The position numbers were made by a program, and so were the translations under genes. From assembly GCF_015553625.1 (NCBI RefSeq), contig NZ_JADNGY010000001.1, positions 124,001-188,000 of the forward strand: DNA of 64,000 nt. The letters run 5' to 3'. This document shows, piece by piece, positions 40,250 to 50,853 of the stretch. Under the pieces are notes generated by a model, which was not told where the DNA came from, did not search any database, and saw nothing but the letters and a program-made list of their open reading frames with translations. Every line of letters starts with the position of its first letter. Position 1 is the first letter of the stretch. Source of the stretch: Streptococcus australis (GTDB lineage Bacteria > Bacillota > Bacilli > Lactobacillales > Streptococcaceae).

Positions 40250-40312
40250 ATGCCTTTGCCTCCCCTCAATAATTAGAAAATCCAAAAACACCCATTAGAT
40301 GAAGGAGTTCCC

Positions 40313-40906
40313 TTGAAAGAATTAAGCCACTATGTCTCCTTTGATTTAGAATTTAATCAATTTGAAGGAAAGTACCACATTATCCAAGTTTCTGCTGTCC
40401 GCTTTGCAGATGGCCAAGAAGTTGCCCACTATGATTCCTATGCCTATACGGATAAACCACTGAAGAGCTTTATCAATGGCCTCACCGGGATAACATCTGA
40501 TAAAATCCTCCAAGCTCCCCCACTCGAGCAAGTCCTAGCGGAGTTCCAAGATTTTGTTGCAGATAGTCCCCTCATTGGATACAATGCCATCAAGAGTGAC
40601 CTCCCTATCCTAGCGGAAAATGGGCTAGAGTTCACAGACCAATATGCTGTTGATGTCTTTGAAGAAGCTTCTAAACGCCGCCCTTCTGACCTCCATGGGA
40701 TCAAAAACTTGCAGCTCCATACAGTTGCTCAGTTTTTAGGGGTAGCTGGAAAATCGCATGATAGTTTAGAAGATGCCCGGATGACTGCCCTTGTCTATGA
40801 AGCCTTTCTCGAATCAGACCGGGCCCGGCAACTCCTAACCGAACAAGAATCCTTTTCTACCTCTCCTTTTGGTGGATTGGACCTCTCCAATTTTTTTAAC
40901 GACTAA
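40313..40906 (+). CDS. DnaQ-like 3'-5' exonuclease (DEDDh)
   Basis: The 197-residue protein has the exonuclease motifs FDLEFNQF (D-x-E), NAIKSDLPIL and KSHDSLEDARMTALV (H-x4-D). It is a stand-alone proofreading-type or RNase T-like nuclease; its substrate is not known. The start is an unusual TTG at 40313, fixed by AAGGAG five bases upstream, with no alternative ATG before the first catalytic motif. It ends at a strong terminator shared with the convergent ybaB. Confidence 0.85.
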   Translation: MKELSHYVSFDLEFNQFEGKYHIIQVSAVRFADGQEVAHYDSYAYTDKPLKSFINGLTGITSDKILQAPPLEQVLAEFQDFVADSPLIGYNAIKSDLPILAENGLEFTDQYAVDVFEEASKRRPSDLHGIKNLQLHTVAQFLGVAGKSHDSLEDARMTALVYEAFLESDRARQLLTEQESFSTSPFGGLDLSNFFND

Positions 40907-40936
40907 AAAAACCTCTATCATCTGATAGAGGTTTTC
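40905..40936. terminator. Terminator between exonuclease gene and ybaB
   Basis: AAAACCTCTATCA and TGATAGAGGTTTT form a near-perfect hairpin around TC, with A- and T-runs on either side. Confidence 0.85.
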
Positions 40937-40945
40937 TCTGTATGC

Positions 40946-41245
40946 TTAGAATGGTAATTTACCAGCAAAAGCTCCCAATTTTTTCTTGGTTGCTGCATCA
41001 ATTTCTTCGATGGCTGCATTGATAGCTTGAACAGTCATATCAGAAAGAGTTTCTGTATCTTCTGGGTCCACGACTGCCGGGTTAAATTCGATGGATACCA
41101 CCTTCTTATCACCTGTCAAGGTAGCGACGACCAAGTCCTGAGCAGACTTACCAACAAATTGAGAAGCCGCCAATTCTGCCTGACTTTGTTCCATTTGTTT
41201 CTGAAGCTTTTGTGCTTGCTTCATCATATTTTGCATATTCATCAT
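40946..41245 (-). CDS. YbaB/EbfC nucleoid-associated protein
   Basis: This 99-residue protein begins [20 protein letters not shown], the helical tweezer arm of YbaB/EbfC dimers. The beta core has [17 protein letters not shown] and a C-terminal helix follows. It binds DNA as a dimer. It is transcribed convergently with the exonuclease gene. No recR or dnaX is adjacent, which is normal in streptococci. Confidence 0.92.
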   Translation of the reverse strand: MMNMQNMMKQAQKLQKQMEQSQAELAASQFVGKSAQDLVVATLTGDKKVVSIEFNPAVVDPEDTETLSDMTVQAINAAIEEIDAATKKKLGAFAGKLPF

Positions 41246-41385
41246 AAGATTTTCGATATTCCTTTCGTATCAAGGGGTTAGGCCCTCTTGTTTAGTTTTT
41301 ACTGCCCACTTCTGCCCATTTTCTAGCTAGATGGGAACTTCCCTTCTATTATAGCATGTTTTCCTCTTCCGACAAAGCTGATTTT

Positions 41386-42732
41386 TTATTTAAAGAGCGT
41401 CGTCACAATGAGTTGGACGTTTAACAGAGTCAGAAGAGTAGCGACTCCGTAAGCTAAGTAGGTATTCCATTTTGCATTGACAAATTCTCCCATGATTTTT
41501 TTATTGGAGGTAAAGTAAACCAAGGGAAAAATTGAAAATGGTAGAGCCAGAGACAAGAAGACTTGAGAATAGACCAGCAAATCATCTAGAACACTTTCCT
41601 GGTCTCCAAAGAGAAAGGCGACAATCAGGACAGGAGTGAGGGCCAGCATCCGTGTAAAGAGACGGACAAGCCATTGAGGAAGGCGGAATTTAAGAAAACC
41701 TTCCATGACAATTTGACCTGTTAGAGTTCCTGTAATTGTTGAATTCTGACCACTTGCTAACAAAGCAACAGCAAAGAGGGTGGACAGAAAAGGACTTGCA
41801 ATAGCTCCTGCAATGGCATTGTTTTGCAAGGCATCATACATGCTAGAGAAGGCTCCAATTTCTTCTGCGTGTCCAAAAAAGAGGGCCGCTCCGAGAATCA
41901 GCAAGAGAGAGTTGACAACAAAAGCCAGGGTTAATTCAATATTGGAGTCCCAGGTCATGAAACGCACAGCCCGACGAACATCTGCAGGATCCTCATAATC
42001 GACCTTGCGTGTCTGTGAAATGGAGGAATGCAAATAGAGATTATGGGGCATGACGGTTGCACCAATAATTCCCAAGGCCAGCGTCAAGACTTGTGATCCC
42101 TTAGGAAGACCGATACCTACAATTTCTTTCTGAGGAAGAAAGCCAGCAAAAATGCCACCTATATCTGGTTTTGATAGGACCACAAGGTAGATAAAAATCC
42201 CCAGAATGGTCAAAATCAAGGTGGAGACAATAGCCTCAATCTTACGAAAACCTAAGTGCATGAGTCCAAGGAGGAGGAAGACATCCAGGATGGTGACCAA
42301 AATAGAAAAGAGCAAGGGCCATCCGAACAGCAAATGGAGTGCAATCCCGGAACCAATGACTTCTGCTAAATCTGTCGCCATCAAGGCTAATTCAATCACT
42401 ATCCAAAGAATATAGCGGAGCCACTTGGGCAAATGTGTCGCAGTTGTCTGGGCCAAATCTTTCCGATGGACAATCCCTAGTTTCCCAGCCATCTGTTGCA
42501 ATTGCATGGCAATCAAGGAAGACAAGAGAACCACCGACAAGAGCAAGTAGCGATAGTGAGCCCCTCCAACAACGCTGGTGATCCAGTTCCCAGGATCCAT
42601 GTAGCCCACTGCTACTAGGCTCCCCGGACCTGAAAACAATAACAAGGTCTTCCAAAAAGAAGTTCCCTTGGGAACCTTGACGGATTGATTGATTTCTTGG
42701 AGCGATTTCCGCTCTAACTGTTCTAAACTCAT
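41386..42732 (-). CDS. mntH: Nramp-type Mn2+ transporter
   Basis: This 448-residue protein has about eleven membrane helices. The metal-binding helix 1 motif is YMDPGNWITS and the helix 6 motif GATVMPHNLYLHSS. It imports manganese with protons. A consensus TATAAT (minus strand, 42767-42772) lies about 35 bp upstream of the start. I see no clear MntR/ScaR operator. It is divergent from the 176-residue receiver-like gene. Confidence 0.93.
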   Translation of the reverse strand: MSLEQLERKSLQEINQSVKVPKGTSFWKTLLLFSGPGSLVAVGYMDPGNWITSVVGGAHYRYLLLSVVLLSSLIAMQLQQMAGKLGIVHRKDLAQTTATHLPKWLRYILWIVIELALMATDLAEVIGSGIALHLLFGWPLLFSILVTILDVFLLLGLMHLGFRKIEAIVSTLILTILGIFIYLVVLSKPDIGGIFAGFLPQKEIVGIGLPKGSQVLTLALGIIGATVMPHNLYLHSSISQTRKVDYEDPADVRRAVRFMTWDSNIELTLAFVVNSLLLILGAALFFGHAEEIGAFSSMYDALQNNAIAGAIASPFLSTLFAVALLASGQNSTITGTLTGQIVMEGFLKFRLPQWLVRLFTRMLALTPVLIVAFLFGDQESVLDDLLVYSQVFLSLALPFSIFPLVYFTSNKKIMGEFVNAKWNTYLAYGVATLLTLLNVQLIVTTLFK

Positions 42733-43019
42733 GATACCCTTCTTTCCATGACGTCACTTCCCCTTGATTATAGCACAAATAAAAGGTTTCGGTATATTTT
42801 CTTTGTATTTTCAAAAAATAATGCCCTTCTTGGTCCCCACTTCCCCATTTTCTTCGTATTCCTTTAGCGATTTTTTCTCCTTTGCTCCTCCAAAAGGAAC
42901 CGAATAGCTTCAAAAATCAACCAAATAGATTTTTCCCCCTATTTGACTTCAAAAGCTTGTATACTAATCGTAACTGAAAGATAGCTCAGTTATTTACTCA
43001 ATAGCAAAGGAAAGAATCT

Positions 43020-43550
43020 ATGATCTATGTCATTGAATACAATTATCCCTCTAAGATGTTAGTCGAACATATTAACAACTATCTAGAGAAAAAACGGGTT
43101 CGTAATCTACCAGTCAAGCTGGTCTATAATGGAAATATCTCCTATATCGACTATGACTTGAAAAACATTTACTTCTTCTCCTGTCAAGGAAATTCTGGAA
43201 TCAACGCCTACAAAGAGCTGGAACGCATCCGAAGAAATGATCCCTTCGGACGCATTATCGTTCACTCTAACAAGGTAGACGGACGTAGACTCATGGACCA
43301 TAAGCTACAAGTCTATGGTTTGATGGAACTAAGCCTTAGTGACTACGGAAAGCCAGACCTCTATTATCAAGAGCTCGACTTCTTGCTCGGTGATCTCTAC
43401 GAAGAGCTCTGGGAAATGGCAGCAGAAGCCAAGTACGCTGCTGGGAAGAAAACCAATCAGCTCTTCCCACGCTGGGGTCCTGAAATCGGCATTTACCCAC
43501 CTAAGCGTTATTCCATCCACCTCCGTCAAAATCCAGACGAAGACAATTAA
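43020..43550 (+). CDS. Orphan receiver-like protein lacking the phospho-acceptor
   Basis: This 176-residue protein follows, position by position, the receiver domain of AgrA/ComE-type regulators. It has NIYFFSCQGNSGINAYKEL where ComE-like proteins have LYFLDIDI...G. IRRNDPFGRIIVHSNK stands for IRxxxPxAxIIFIT, and HKLQVYGLMELSL for YKxxAxDFxxK. The acceptor Asp is replaced by Ser54 and the conserved Lys near 106 is absent. No LytTR DNA-binding domain follows; instead the tail is WGPEIGIYPPKRYSIHLRQ. It may be a phosphorylation-independent partner protein. This is inference from alignment by eye. Confidence 0.6.
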   Translation: MIYVIEYNYPSKMLVEHINNYLEKKRVRNLPVKLVYNGNISYIDYDLKNIYFFSCQGNSGINAYKELERIRRNDPFGRIIVHSNKVDGRRLMDHKLQVYGLMELSLSDYGKPDLYYQELDFLLGDLYEELWEMAAEAKYAAGKKTNQLFPRWGPEIGIYPPKRYSIHLRQNPDEDN

Positions 43551-43601
43551 CTCATAAAAAGTGGAGCCTGGGGACAGGGTCCATTTTTTATGTTACAATG
43601 A

Positions 43602-44810
<1,209 letters not shown>

Positions 44811-44903
44811 CAGCTTTTTCAAAAGATGTTAGGATTATTTTTAGAACAAATCCAGCAACAAACATAAGAGTCGTCTTCTTAGAGATGTCACTTTGAGTTT
44901 CAT

Positions 44904-44938
44904 GGCTATTTAGTTCGTACTAAATAGCCTTTTTCTTT
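44904..44938 (+). terminator. Terminator after HI0933-type gene
   Basis: GGCTATTTAG and CTAAATAGCC form a perfect 10-bp stem around TTCGTA, followed by TTTTTCTTTT. Confidence 0.9.
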
Positions 44939-45006
44939 TGTCTATGAAAGAGCCTTTGCTGGTCTTTGCTTTCTTCCTATATTTGAATTAGAAATGGAGA
45001 ATCCAT

Positions 45007-46344
45007 ATGGAAAAATCTCAATGGGGTTCCAAAATTGGCTTTATCCTAGCCTCTGCAGGTTCTGCAATTGGTCTTGGGGCTGTTTGGAAGTTTCCCTATA
45101 TGACCGCCGCTAACGGGGGCGGAAGTTTCCTTCTTGTTTTTTTGATAGCAACTCTACTTATCGGCTTCCCCCTCTTACTGGCTGAATTTACTCTAGGACG
45201 TGCAGCTGGTGTCTCTGCCATTAAGACCTTTGGAAAACTCGGTGGCCTTCGCCTCTATGATGGGATCGGTTGGATCGGTGCCTTTGCCCTGTTTATCCTC
45301 CTCTCCTTCTACAGTGTCATCGGTGGTTGGATCCTGATTTATCTAGGTGTTGCCTTGGGAGAGTTATTCCAACTTCTCTCAGTTAGTGACTATACCCAGC
45401 TCTTTGGAGAGATTATTTCAAATCCCTGGTTGGCTCTTGGGGCCCAGGCCATCTTCATCCTCCTCAATGTCTTGATTGTTTCCAAGGGGGTGGAACAAGG
45501 GATTGAAAAGGCCTCAAAATTCATGATGCCACTTCTCTTCATTATCTTCTTAGTCATGATTGGTCGTTCCTTGACCTTACCTGGCGCTTGGGAGGGAGTT
45601 AGCTATTTCCTCAAGCCAGACTTCTCCAAGATGACTAGCCAAGGTCTGCTCTATGCTTTGGGCCAATCGTTTTTCGCCCTCTCCCTAGGGGTGACAGCCA
45701 TGTTGACCTATGCTTCCTATTTGGACAAGGACACTGACCTGGTCCAATCCGGGATTTCCGTCGTCTTCATGAATATCGCCGTTTCCATCATGGCGGGCTT
45801 GGCGATCTTCCCAGCTATGTCAGCCTTTCAAATCCCTTCTACTAGTGGACCTGGACTCCTCTTTGTAGTCCTTCCACAAGTCTTTGATAAGATGCCTTTT
45901 GGAACTCTCTTCTACCTGCTTTTCCTTCTTCTCTTCCTCTTTGCAACTATTACCTCATCCGTCGTCATGTTAGAGATTAATGTCGGGAACGTCACCAACC
46001 AAAACAACAAACAGCGGGCTAAATGGAGCCAAATCATCGGCCTTCTGACCTTTGTCTTTGGGATTCCATCTGCCCTTTCCTATGGAGTACTCTCCAAGTG
46101 GACCCTTTTTGGAAAATCCTTCTTTGATTGTATGGACTTTTTGGTTTCCAACCTCCTCATGCCTTTTGGAGCTCTCTGCCTCTCCCTATTTACAGGCTAT
46201 ATCTTTGATCAAGTCCTAGCCCAAGAAGAACTCAAGGTGGGAGAAAAGAAAACCAAGCGCTTCTTCTTCAAACTCTGGGTTTTCTTGCTTCGCTTTGTGA
46301 TTCCAATCGTCATCCTCATTGTCTTTATTACACAATTTATCTAA
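45007..46344 (+). CDS. Neurotransmitter:sodium symporter family transporter
   Basis: The 445-residue protein has about eleven membrane helices. It carries the unwound helix 1 motif SAGSAIGLGAVWKFPYMTAANGG and the YALGQSFFALSLGVTAMLTY region of helix 6. Bacterial members such as MhsT and TnaT import hydrophobic or aromatic amino acids with Na+. The substrate here is not readable. The gene is alone and ends at a hairpin that recurs about 280 bp downstream. Confidence 0.92.
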   Translation: MEKSQWGSKIGFILASAGSAIGLGAVWKFPYMTAANGGGSFLLVFLIATLLIGFPLLLAEFTLGRAAGVSAIKTFGKLGGLRLYDGIGWIGAFALFILLSFYSVIGGWILIYLGVALGELFQLLSVSDYTQLFGEIISNPWLALGAQAIFILLNVLIVSKGVEQGIEKASKFMMPLLFIIFLVMIGRSLTLPGAWEGVSYFLKPDFSKMTSQGLLYALGQSFFALSLGVTAMLTYASYLDKDTDLVQSGISVVFMNIAVSIMAGLAIFPAMSAFQIPSTSGPGLLFVVLPQVFDKMPFGTLFYLLFLLLFLFATITSSVVMLEINVGNVTNQNNKQRAKWSQIIGLLTFVFGIPSALSYGVLSKWTLFGKSFFDCMDFLVSNLLMPFGALCLSLFTGYIFDQVLAQEELKVGEKKTKRFFFKLWVFLLRFVIPIVILIVFITQFI

Positions 46345-46348
46345 AACA

Positions 46349-46382
46349 AAATCCACGACTCCTTAGGGATTCGTGGATTTTT
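46349..46382 (+). terminator. Terminator of NSS transporter (first copy of 31-nt repeat)
   Basis: AATCCACGA and TCGTGGATT pair around CTCCTTAGGGAT and are followed by TTTG. The same 31 nt recur exactly at 46631-46661. Confidence 0.8.
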
Positions 46383-46605
46383 GAATGCAGACAAACTATT
46401 TTTTTTTATAAAACAGCTGGATAATTTTTAAAAAATGACTTTCATTTTTTAGTCATTTAAGAAGATGAAAAACTTTACGGCGTGAGAAAAGTGCCTGAAA
46501 CAACTGTGTTTCAGGCACTCGGGAATTTTGAGACCTTAGGCTCAAAATTAAGTCATGGAACTTCGTAGAAGTTCGCTGACGTCCGTACTCACCTAAGGAA
46601 AGTTT
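46383..46605 (-). repeat. Family 2 structured repeat, copy B (inverted)
   Basis: The core at 46470-46605 and the tail end (GAATGCAGACAAACT, 46383-46397) are the reverse complement of copies A and C. The outer repeat is slightly decayed (AAACTTTACGG instead of AAACTTTCCGC). Internal hairpins are preserved by paired changes, for example GTGCCTGAAACA/TGTTTCAGGCAC where other copies have GTGCTTGAAA/TTTCAAGCAC. It lies between convergent genes. Confidence 0.85.
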
Positions 46606-46630
46606 CTAAAATTACTTTATCTTCAATCTG

Positions 46631-46661
46631 AAATCCACGACTCCTTAGGGATTCGTGGATT
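46631..46661. repeat. Second exact copy of 31-nt terminator hairpin
   Basis: It is identical over 31 nt to 46349-46379. It lies just past the stop of the minus-strand lipoprotein gene, so together the two copies flank the family 2 element. Confidence 0.85.
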
Positions 46662-46666
46662 ATTCT

Positions 46667-47338
46667 TTATTTTGTAAGGGAAACACGGAAATCATTGTAT
46701 TTGTTATAATCAAAGTCTTCATTAAGCCCTGTTACAAATACAATCGGTGTATAATGGCCCTCTTCTAAGATGAAGCCGGGTTTTACCTTCATATTGGCTC
46801 CCCCAAGTCCAGCAATCCCTGGAAGAAGGGCATCAAAAGCGCCAGGTTCGTCTGTTTCCCAGTAATAGACATTACCAGATGCTTGAACTGCCTTGGCTTT
46901 CGTTGTTGCAGTACGAACAGGATTCAAATCAGCTTGATAAAAGTTCGCTGTTGTAGTGACCGTACCGTCTGCAGCCACGGTCATTTGAACATCTTTGGCA
47001 ATTTCAGTTGTTCCTGTCCAAGTCCCTACCAGCTCTTCTGGCACCATTTGAGACGAATCTGTGGCCTTGTTAGTGCTTGCTGCACCAGATCCTGCATTGG
47101 TTTGACCTGAGTTTCCTGCATCTTGAGAAGCAGCTTGTGCCCCTTCTTGCGCATCCGTTTCAGTAGCTTTTGTCTCTTTCTTACCAGAAGCTGCCTTTGC
47201 TTTTTTCTGACTAGACTTCACCGTCGTTTGTGCTTCTTTGGCAGAAGATTTGTTCTCTTCTTTTTTTGAACCACAGGCTACGAGTAGGCTTGCAGAAGTT
47301 AATCCTAAAAGTGCTAAACTTGTCCATTTTTTCATCAT
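46667..47338 (-). CDS. Lipoprotein of unknown function
   Basis: This 223-residue protein has a type II signal peptide with lipobox LLVAC (Cys22), so it is anchored outside the membrane. Residues 25-100 are a low-complexity, Ser/Ala/Lys/Thr-rich linker. The folded part starts near VPEELVGTWTGTTEIAKDVQ, reads like a small beta-rich (lipocalin-like) domain and ends NDFRVSLTK. I do not recognise the family. The gene is alone, convergent with the NSS transporter. Confidence 0.8.
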   Translation of the reverse strand: MMKKWTSLALLGLTSASLLVACGSKKEENKSSAKEAQTTVKSSQKKAKAASGKKETKATETDAQEGAQAASQDAGNSGQTNAGSGAASTNKATDSSQMVPEELVGTWTGTTEIAKDVQMTVAADGTVTTTANFYQADLNPVRTATTKAKAVQASGNVYYWETDEPGAFDALLPGIAGLGGANMKVKPGFILEEGHYTPIVFVTGLNEDFDYNKYNDFRVSLTK

Positions 47339-47460
47339 GATGATCCCTCACTTCATTTGATAAAAACTATTATATTACAATATTACTCAATGTCAAGTAT
47401 TTTTGAAATATTTTTGTAATATTCGTAACAAATAGTAATCTATCTAAAAATTCAGGAGAT

Positions 47461-47790
47461 TCAGGCGACAAGCAAACGTAAGAGGGCAACCAAGACAATC
47501 CCGAATAGAACCGTACCCATTAGGTTTTTGTAGCGAAAGGCTACTATCATGGTCGGAATGGTTGCGACCAGATCCACCCACCGAACTTGAGGAAGCTGGC
47601 CTACTTTCCCCTCTACCAGACTGGAAAGGATTAGGGCAAAAATGATGGCAATGGGAAGGTACTTTAGAAAACGCAGAACCGGATCTGGCAGACCCCGGTA
47701 TTTGACCAAAACGAAGGGCAGAATGCGTGGAATCCAGGTGACCACTGCGGACGTCAAAATAACCAAGAAAATCCAACTATTCACGCGCAT
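47461..47790 (-). CDS. azlD: AzlD-like branched-chain amino acid transporter subunit
   Basis: This 109-residue protein has four hydrophobic segments and the AzlD pattern VTWIPRILPFVLV near the start. It overlaps the end of azlC by 14 bp and forms the small subunit of an AzlCD exporter for branched-chain amino acids or their analogues. Direction of transport is inferred from the family. Confidence 0.88.
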   Translation of the reverse strand: MRVNSWIFLVILTSAVVTWIPRILPFVLVKYRGLPDPVLRFLKYLPIAIIFALILSSLVEGKVGQLPQVRWVDLVATIPTMIVAFRYKNLMGTVLFGIVLVALLRLLVA

Positions 47791-48472
47791 CGCACATCAC
47801 CCCCACGAAACAGCCTGTTAAAGTAGCCACTAAAACGGCCAAGGATTGGGTCAAAAAGAAGGTCAAGAGGAAAAAGCTAAGGGCCACAGCACCTAAAACA
47901 AGGAGCATGGTAGCCATCTTCTCCGTCAAACGCATGCCTTGAAACTGACCTGCAAAAATCCCAATAAACATAGCAACTAAGGCGAAGTCCAGGCCGAAGG
48001 CACTAGGATTGGGTAAGAGGGAACCCAGCGCTGTCCCCAAAATAGTTGAGGAGCCCCAGGCTAGATAACCGACCACATTATTGCCATGCATCCAGGGAAC
48101 AGTAATCCGGTCACTTTTCAATTTTTCACTCAAATAAACCCCGTAACTCTCATCTGTCAACAAACTACCAATTCCAATATTATGGACCAGGCTAGCCTCC
48201 TTAAAATCAGGGGAGGTATGCAGACTCATGAGCATATTACGCAAATTGATGAAAAAGACGGTTAAGGCAATATTCATGAGGGACGAATGAACCGCAATCA
48301 AAGAGATCATAGCAAACTGAGAAGCCCCTGCGTAAACCAAGAGACTCATCAAGCCCATTTCTAAAGGGGAGAGATAGGGAGACGCCACCACACCACAGGC
48401 TAAGCCAATACTGATATAACCCAAGGCCGTCGGAAGGGCATCCCTGACCCCCTGCTGAAAATTCTTTTCCAC
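47777..48472 (-). CDS. azlC: AzlC family branched-chain amino acid exporter
   Basis: The 231-residue protein has about six membrane segments and the AzlC signature ALPTALGYISIGLACGVVA. MSLLVYAGASQFAMISL and TDESYGVYLSEK follow. It pairs with AzlD, whose start overlaps its end. No Lrp-type regulator is adjacent, unlike the Bacillus azl locus. Confidence 0.9.
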   Translation of the reverse strand: MEKNFQQGVRDALPTALGYISIGLACGVVASPYLSPLEMGLMSLLVYAGASQFAMISLIAVHSSLMNIALTVFFINLRNMLMSLHTSPDFKEASLVHNIGIGSLLTDESYGVYLSEKLKSDRITVPWMHGNNVVGYLAWGSSTILGTALGSLLPNPSAFGLDFALVAMFIGIFAGQFQGMRLTEKMATMLLVLGAVALSFFLLTFFLTQSLAVLVATLTGCFVGVMCDARE

Positions 48473-48510
48473 TCTTTCTTCCTTTCTTTTTTGATGCTAT
48501 CTATTATAAC

Positions 48511-48535
48511 AAAAAAAGGGAGGGGAAACGTCCTC
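48511..48535 (-). terminator. Weak terminator of tsaD operon
   Basis: On the minus strand, GAGG and CCTC pair loosely around ACGTTTCC and are followed by CCTTTTTTTG. The stem is short. Confidence 0.35.
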
Positions 48536-48559
48536 ACGTCATTTATGTTCGTTTTTTAA

Positions 48560-49582
48560 CTAATCTAAGTTCTCTTCTATCGGATCAAAAGCGAGACTTG
48601 GCTTGGCATTTAAGTCTAAGCTAGCAAAATTTCCCTTATTCCATTCGCTGACACTGGCATAGGCAATCATCCCCGCATTGTCCCCGCAGAGGCGTAGAGG
48701 AGGAATGATGACCTTAACATCTGTGATCTCAGAAGCCAGGCGTTCACGTAATCCTTGGTTGGCCGCGACTCCTCCCGCCACCACCAGGGTCTTAACCGGG
48801 TATCTTTCTAGGGCTTTTTTGGTCTTGGCCATCAAGATATCCATCACCGCTGCTTGGAAGGAAGCCGATAGGTCTTCCTTGGACAGACTCTCGCCTTTTT
48901 GCTCGGCATTGTGGTGGAGATTGATAAAGGCTGATTTGAGCCCTGAGAATGAGAACTCCAGATTGTCTTCCTTGATCATGGCGCGTGGGAAATCGTAGAT
49001 ATCCTGACCCTTATGTGCCAACTCGTCAATCTCACGACCGGCTGGATAGGTCAAGCCCATGACACGGCCGACCTTATCATAGGCCTCACCCACTGCATCA
49101 TCACGTGTTTCCCCAACGATCTTATAATCACCCGCCTCCGAGACATAGACCAACTCAGTGTGTCCTCCGCTGACCAGCAAGGCCAAGAGCGGAAATTCTA
49201 AAGCCTCAACGCTTTGAGCGGCCATCAAGTGCCCTGCCATATGATTGACAGGAATCAAAGGAATCCCATGGGCCCAGGCAAAGGCCTTGGCTGCAGCAAG
49301 ACCGACCAAAAGAGCTCCAACCAGACCTGGTCCGTAAGTTACCGCAACTGCTGTGACTTCTTCTTCTGTAATTCCTGCTTCTTCTAGCGCTTCCTCAATA
49401 CAGGCCGTAATAACTTCGACATGATGTCGACTGGCAACTTCTGGAACCACTCCCCCGAAGCGTTTATGGCTTTCAATTTGGCTGGCAATGACATTGGACA
49501 AGAGCTCTGTATCGTTCTTTAAGACGGCGACACTGGTCTCATCACAAGATGTTTCAAATGCCAAAATATATCTATCCTTCAT
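48560..49582 (-). CDS. tsaD: tRNA t6A37 threonylcarbamoyltransferase TsaD
   Basis: This 340-residue ASKHA-fold protein has [15 protein letters not shown], the metal-binding [12 protein letters not shown] (two His) and [13 protein letters not shown]. It transfers the threonylcarbamoyl group to A37 of tRNAs together with TsaB and TsaE. It is the last gene of tsaB-rimI-tsaD, overlapping rimI by 11 bp. Confidence 0.97.
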   Translation of the reverse strand: MKDRYILAFETSCDETSVAVLKNDTELLSNVIASQIESHKRFGGVVPEVASRHHVEVITACIEEALEEAGITEEEVTAVAVTYGPGLVGALLVGLAAAKAFAWAHGIPLIPVNHMAGHLMAAQSVEALEFPLLALLVSGGHTELVYVSEAGDYKIVGETRDDAVGEAYDKVGRVMGLTYPAGREIDELAHKGQDIYDFPRAMIKEDNLEFSFSGLKSAFINLHHNAEQKGESLSKEDLSASFQAAVMDILMAKTKKALERYPVKTLVVAGGVAANQGLRERLASEITDVKVIIPPLRLCGDNAGMIAYASVSEWNKGNFASLDLNAKPSLAFDPIEENLD

Positions 49583-50009
49583 TTGCTTCCCTTTTCATCA
49601 TAATGGCGTCTTCGGTAGGTGCATGATAATACCCTTTCCGGCAACCAATTTCTTTAAATCCTTGTTTCTGATAGAGAGTCCGAGCCGGAGTGTTTCCTTC
49701 TCTCACCTCTAAAAAGACCTCTTTCTCCTGAGGAACAGTTTCTAGTAGCTGACGAGCAATCCCGCGCCCTTGCCACTCTTTTCGAACAGCAATTTGGACG
49801 ACCTCTAGCTCATAGAGATTTTCTTGCATGGCCAAGAAGCCCACCAATGCTTCCCCACTGTAGGCCAAGGCATACCAATTTTGAGCTTGACCGAGATCCG
49901 CTAGGACTTGCTCCAAGGTCCAAGGACTTTGTCCATAGACATCGTCTAAGATTTCTACCAACTGAGGGGCTAAATCGAATCGCCCCGCCTCCTTCTCGAT
50001 ACGGATCAT
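49572..50009 (-). CDS. rimI: Ribosomal S18 N-acetyltransferase RimI-like
   Basis: This 145-residue GNAT acetyltransferase has the acetyl-CoA loop [14 protein letters not shown] and the later [16 protein letters not shown]. In many bacteria RimI acetylates the N-terminus of ribosomal protein S18. It is embedded between tsaB and tsaD with 4-bp and 11-bp overlaps, a conserved arrangement. Confidence 0.92.
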   Translation of the reverse strand: MIRIEKEAGRFDLAPQLVEILDDVYGQSPWTLEQVLADLGQAQNWYALAYSGEALVGFLAMQENLYELEVVQIAVRKEWQGRGIARQLLETVPQEKEVFLEVREGNTPARTLYQKQGFKEIGCRKGYYHAPTEDAIMMKREANEG

Positions 50010-50689
50010 AGGCGTTTGATGTAGGACTGACCGGACTCTTGATGGTCCTTGAGCCAGTTTTCCTCAGCTTCTACCCGCTTGAGGTAGTTGGGCACAAAAC
50101 CATGAACGGAGACAGCTTCTTTTGTAAGTCCTAGTCGACCGATCCGTACCGCATCCGGTAGGGTTTCTACCATCTGAGCACTCGGTAAGGCCTCTTGTAT
50201 CTGCTCGCGAAAGGCTTCCACTTCCCCAAGGAAGGTCACCTTTTCAGCTCCCTTTACTCTTTCTAATACGGCTTCAAAAGAAAGGTGCCCCTCCGGGTAG
50301 ACCAACTGATCCTCTTGGTAAAAGCCCGCATAGACATGGTTGCGCCGCGCATCCATGACTGGAATGGCCAGACCTTCTATCTCTTCTGGTACCAAGGCTA
50401 GTAAGCTCGACACCCCTACTAAGTCAATCTTTAGCGTTTGAGCTAGGGTTTTAGCCGTTGCTACCGCAATTCGTAAGCCAGTATAGGATCCAGGCCCTTC
50501 TGCTACTACGATACGGTCCAAATCCGTCGGTTTCCAATCAATGCTGGCCATCAAAAATTCAATGGTCGGCATCAAGGTAATGCTGTGGTTTTTCTTGATC
50601 GTCAGCGTTAACTCTGCTAATCGGTTTTCTTCCTCCAAAAGGGCAACGGATAGGGCCTTACTGGAGGTGTCAAATGCTAATACTTTCAT
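50006..50689 (-). CDS. tsaB: t6A biosynthesis protein TsaB
   Basis: The 227-residue TsaD paralogue has an incomplete active site. It carries LAFDTSSKALSVALL and VAEGPGSYTGLRIAVATAK. It scaffolds the threonylcarbamoyl complex. It is the first gene of the operon and divergent from rpoY-rnjA across 283 bp. A TATAAT (minus strand, 50715-50720) close to the start may be its -10. Confidence 0.93.
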   Translation of the reverse strand: MKVLAFDTSSKALSVALLEEENRLAELTLTIKKNHSITLMPTIEFLMASIDWKPTDLDRIVVAEGPGSYTGLRIAVATAKTLAQTLKIDLVGVSSLLALVPEEIEGLAIPVMDARRNHVYAGFYQEDQLVYPEGHLSFEAVLERVKGAEKVTFLGEVEAFREQIQEALPSAQMVETLPDAVRIGRLGLTKEAVSVHGFVPNYLKRVEAEENWLKDHQESGQSYIKRL

Positions 50690-50853
50690 GTTTTCTCCTC
50701 GTTGTCTGCTTCATATTATACTACAAATAGACGCCAAACGGTAGAGGAAGCACCCCCAGACTGTCAAATCACCTGCTCTCTATTCCTTCTAAAAAAGCGC
50801 TTCCTTCTGCTTTCAGACCCTGCTTGCATCTTTTCCTTAGAGGCTATTTATGG

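Noticed and set aside
46883-47110. Plus-strand Cys-rich frame opposite the lipoprotein gene
   Set aside because: It lies within the lipoprotein coding region without its own signals; the opposite strand has a clear lipobox protein.
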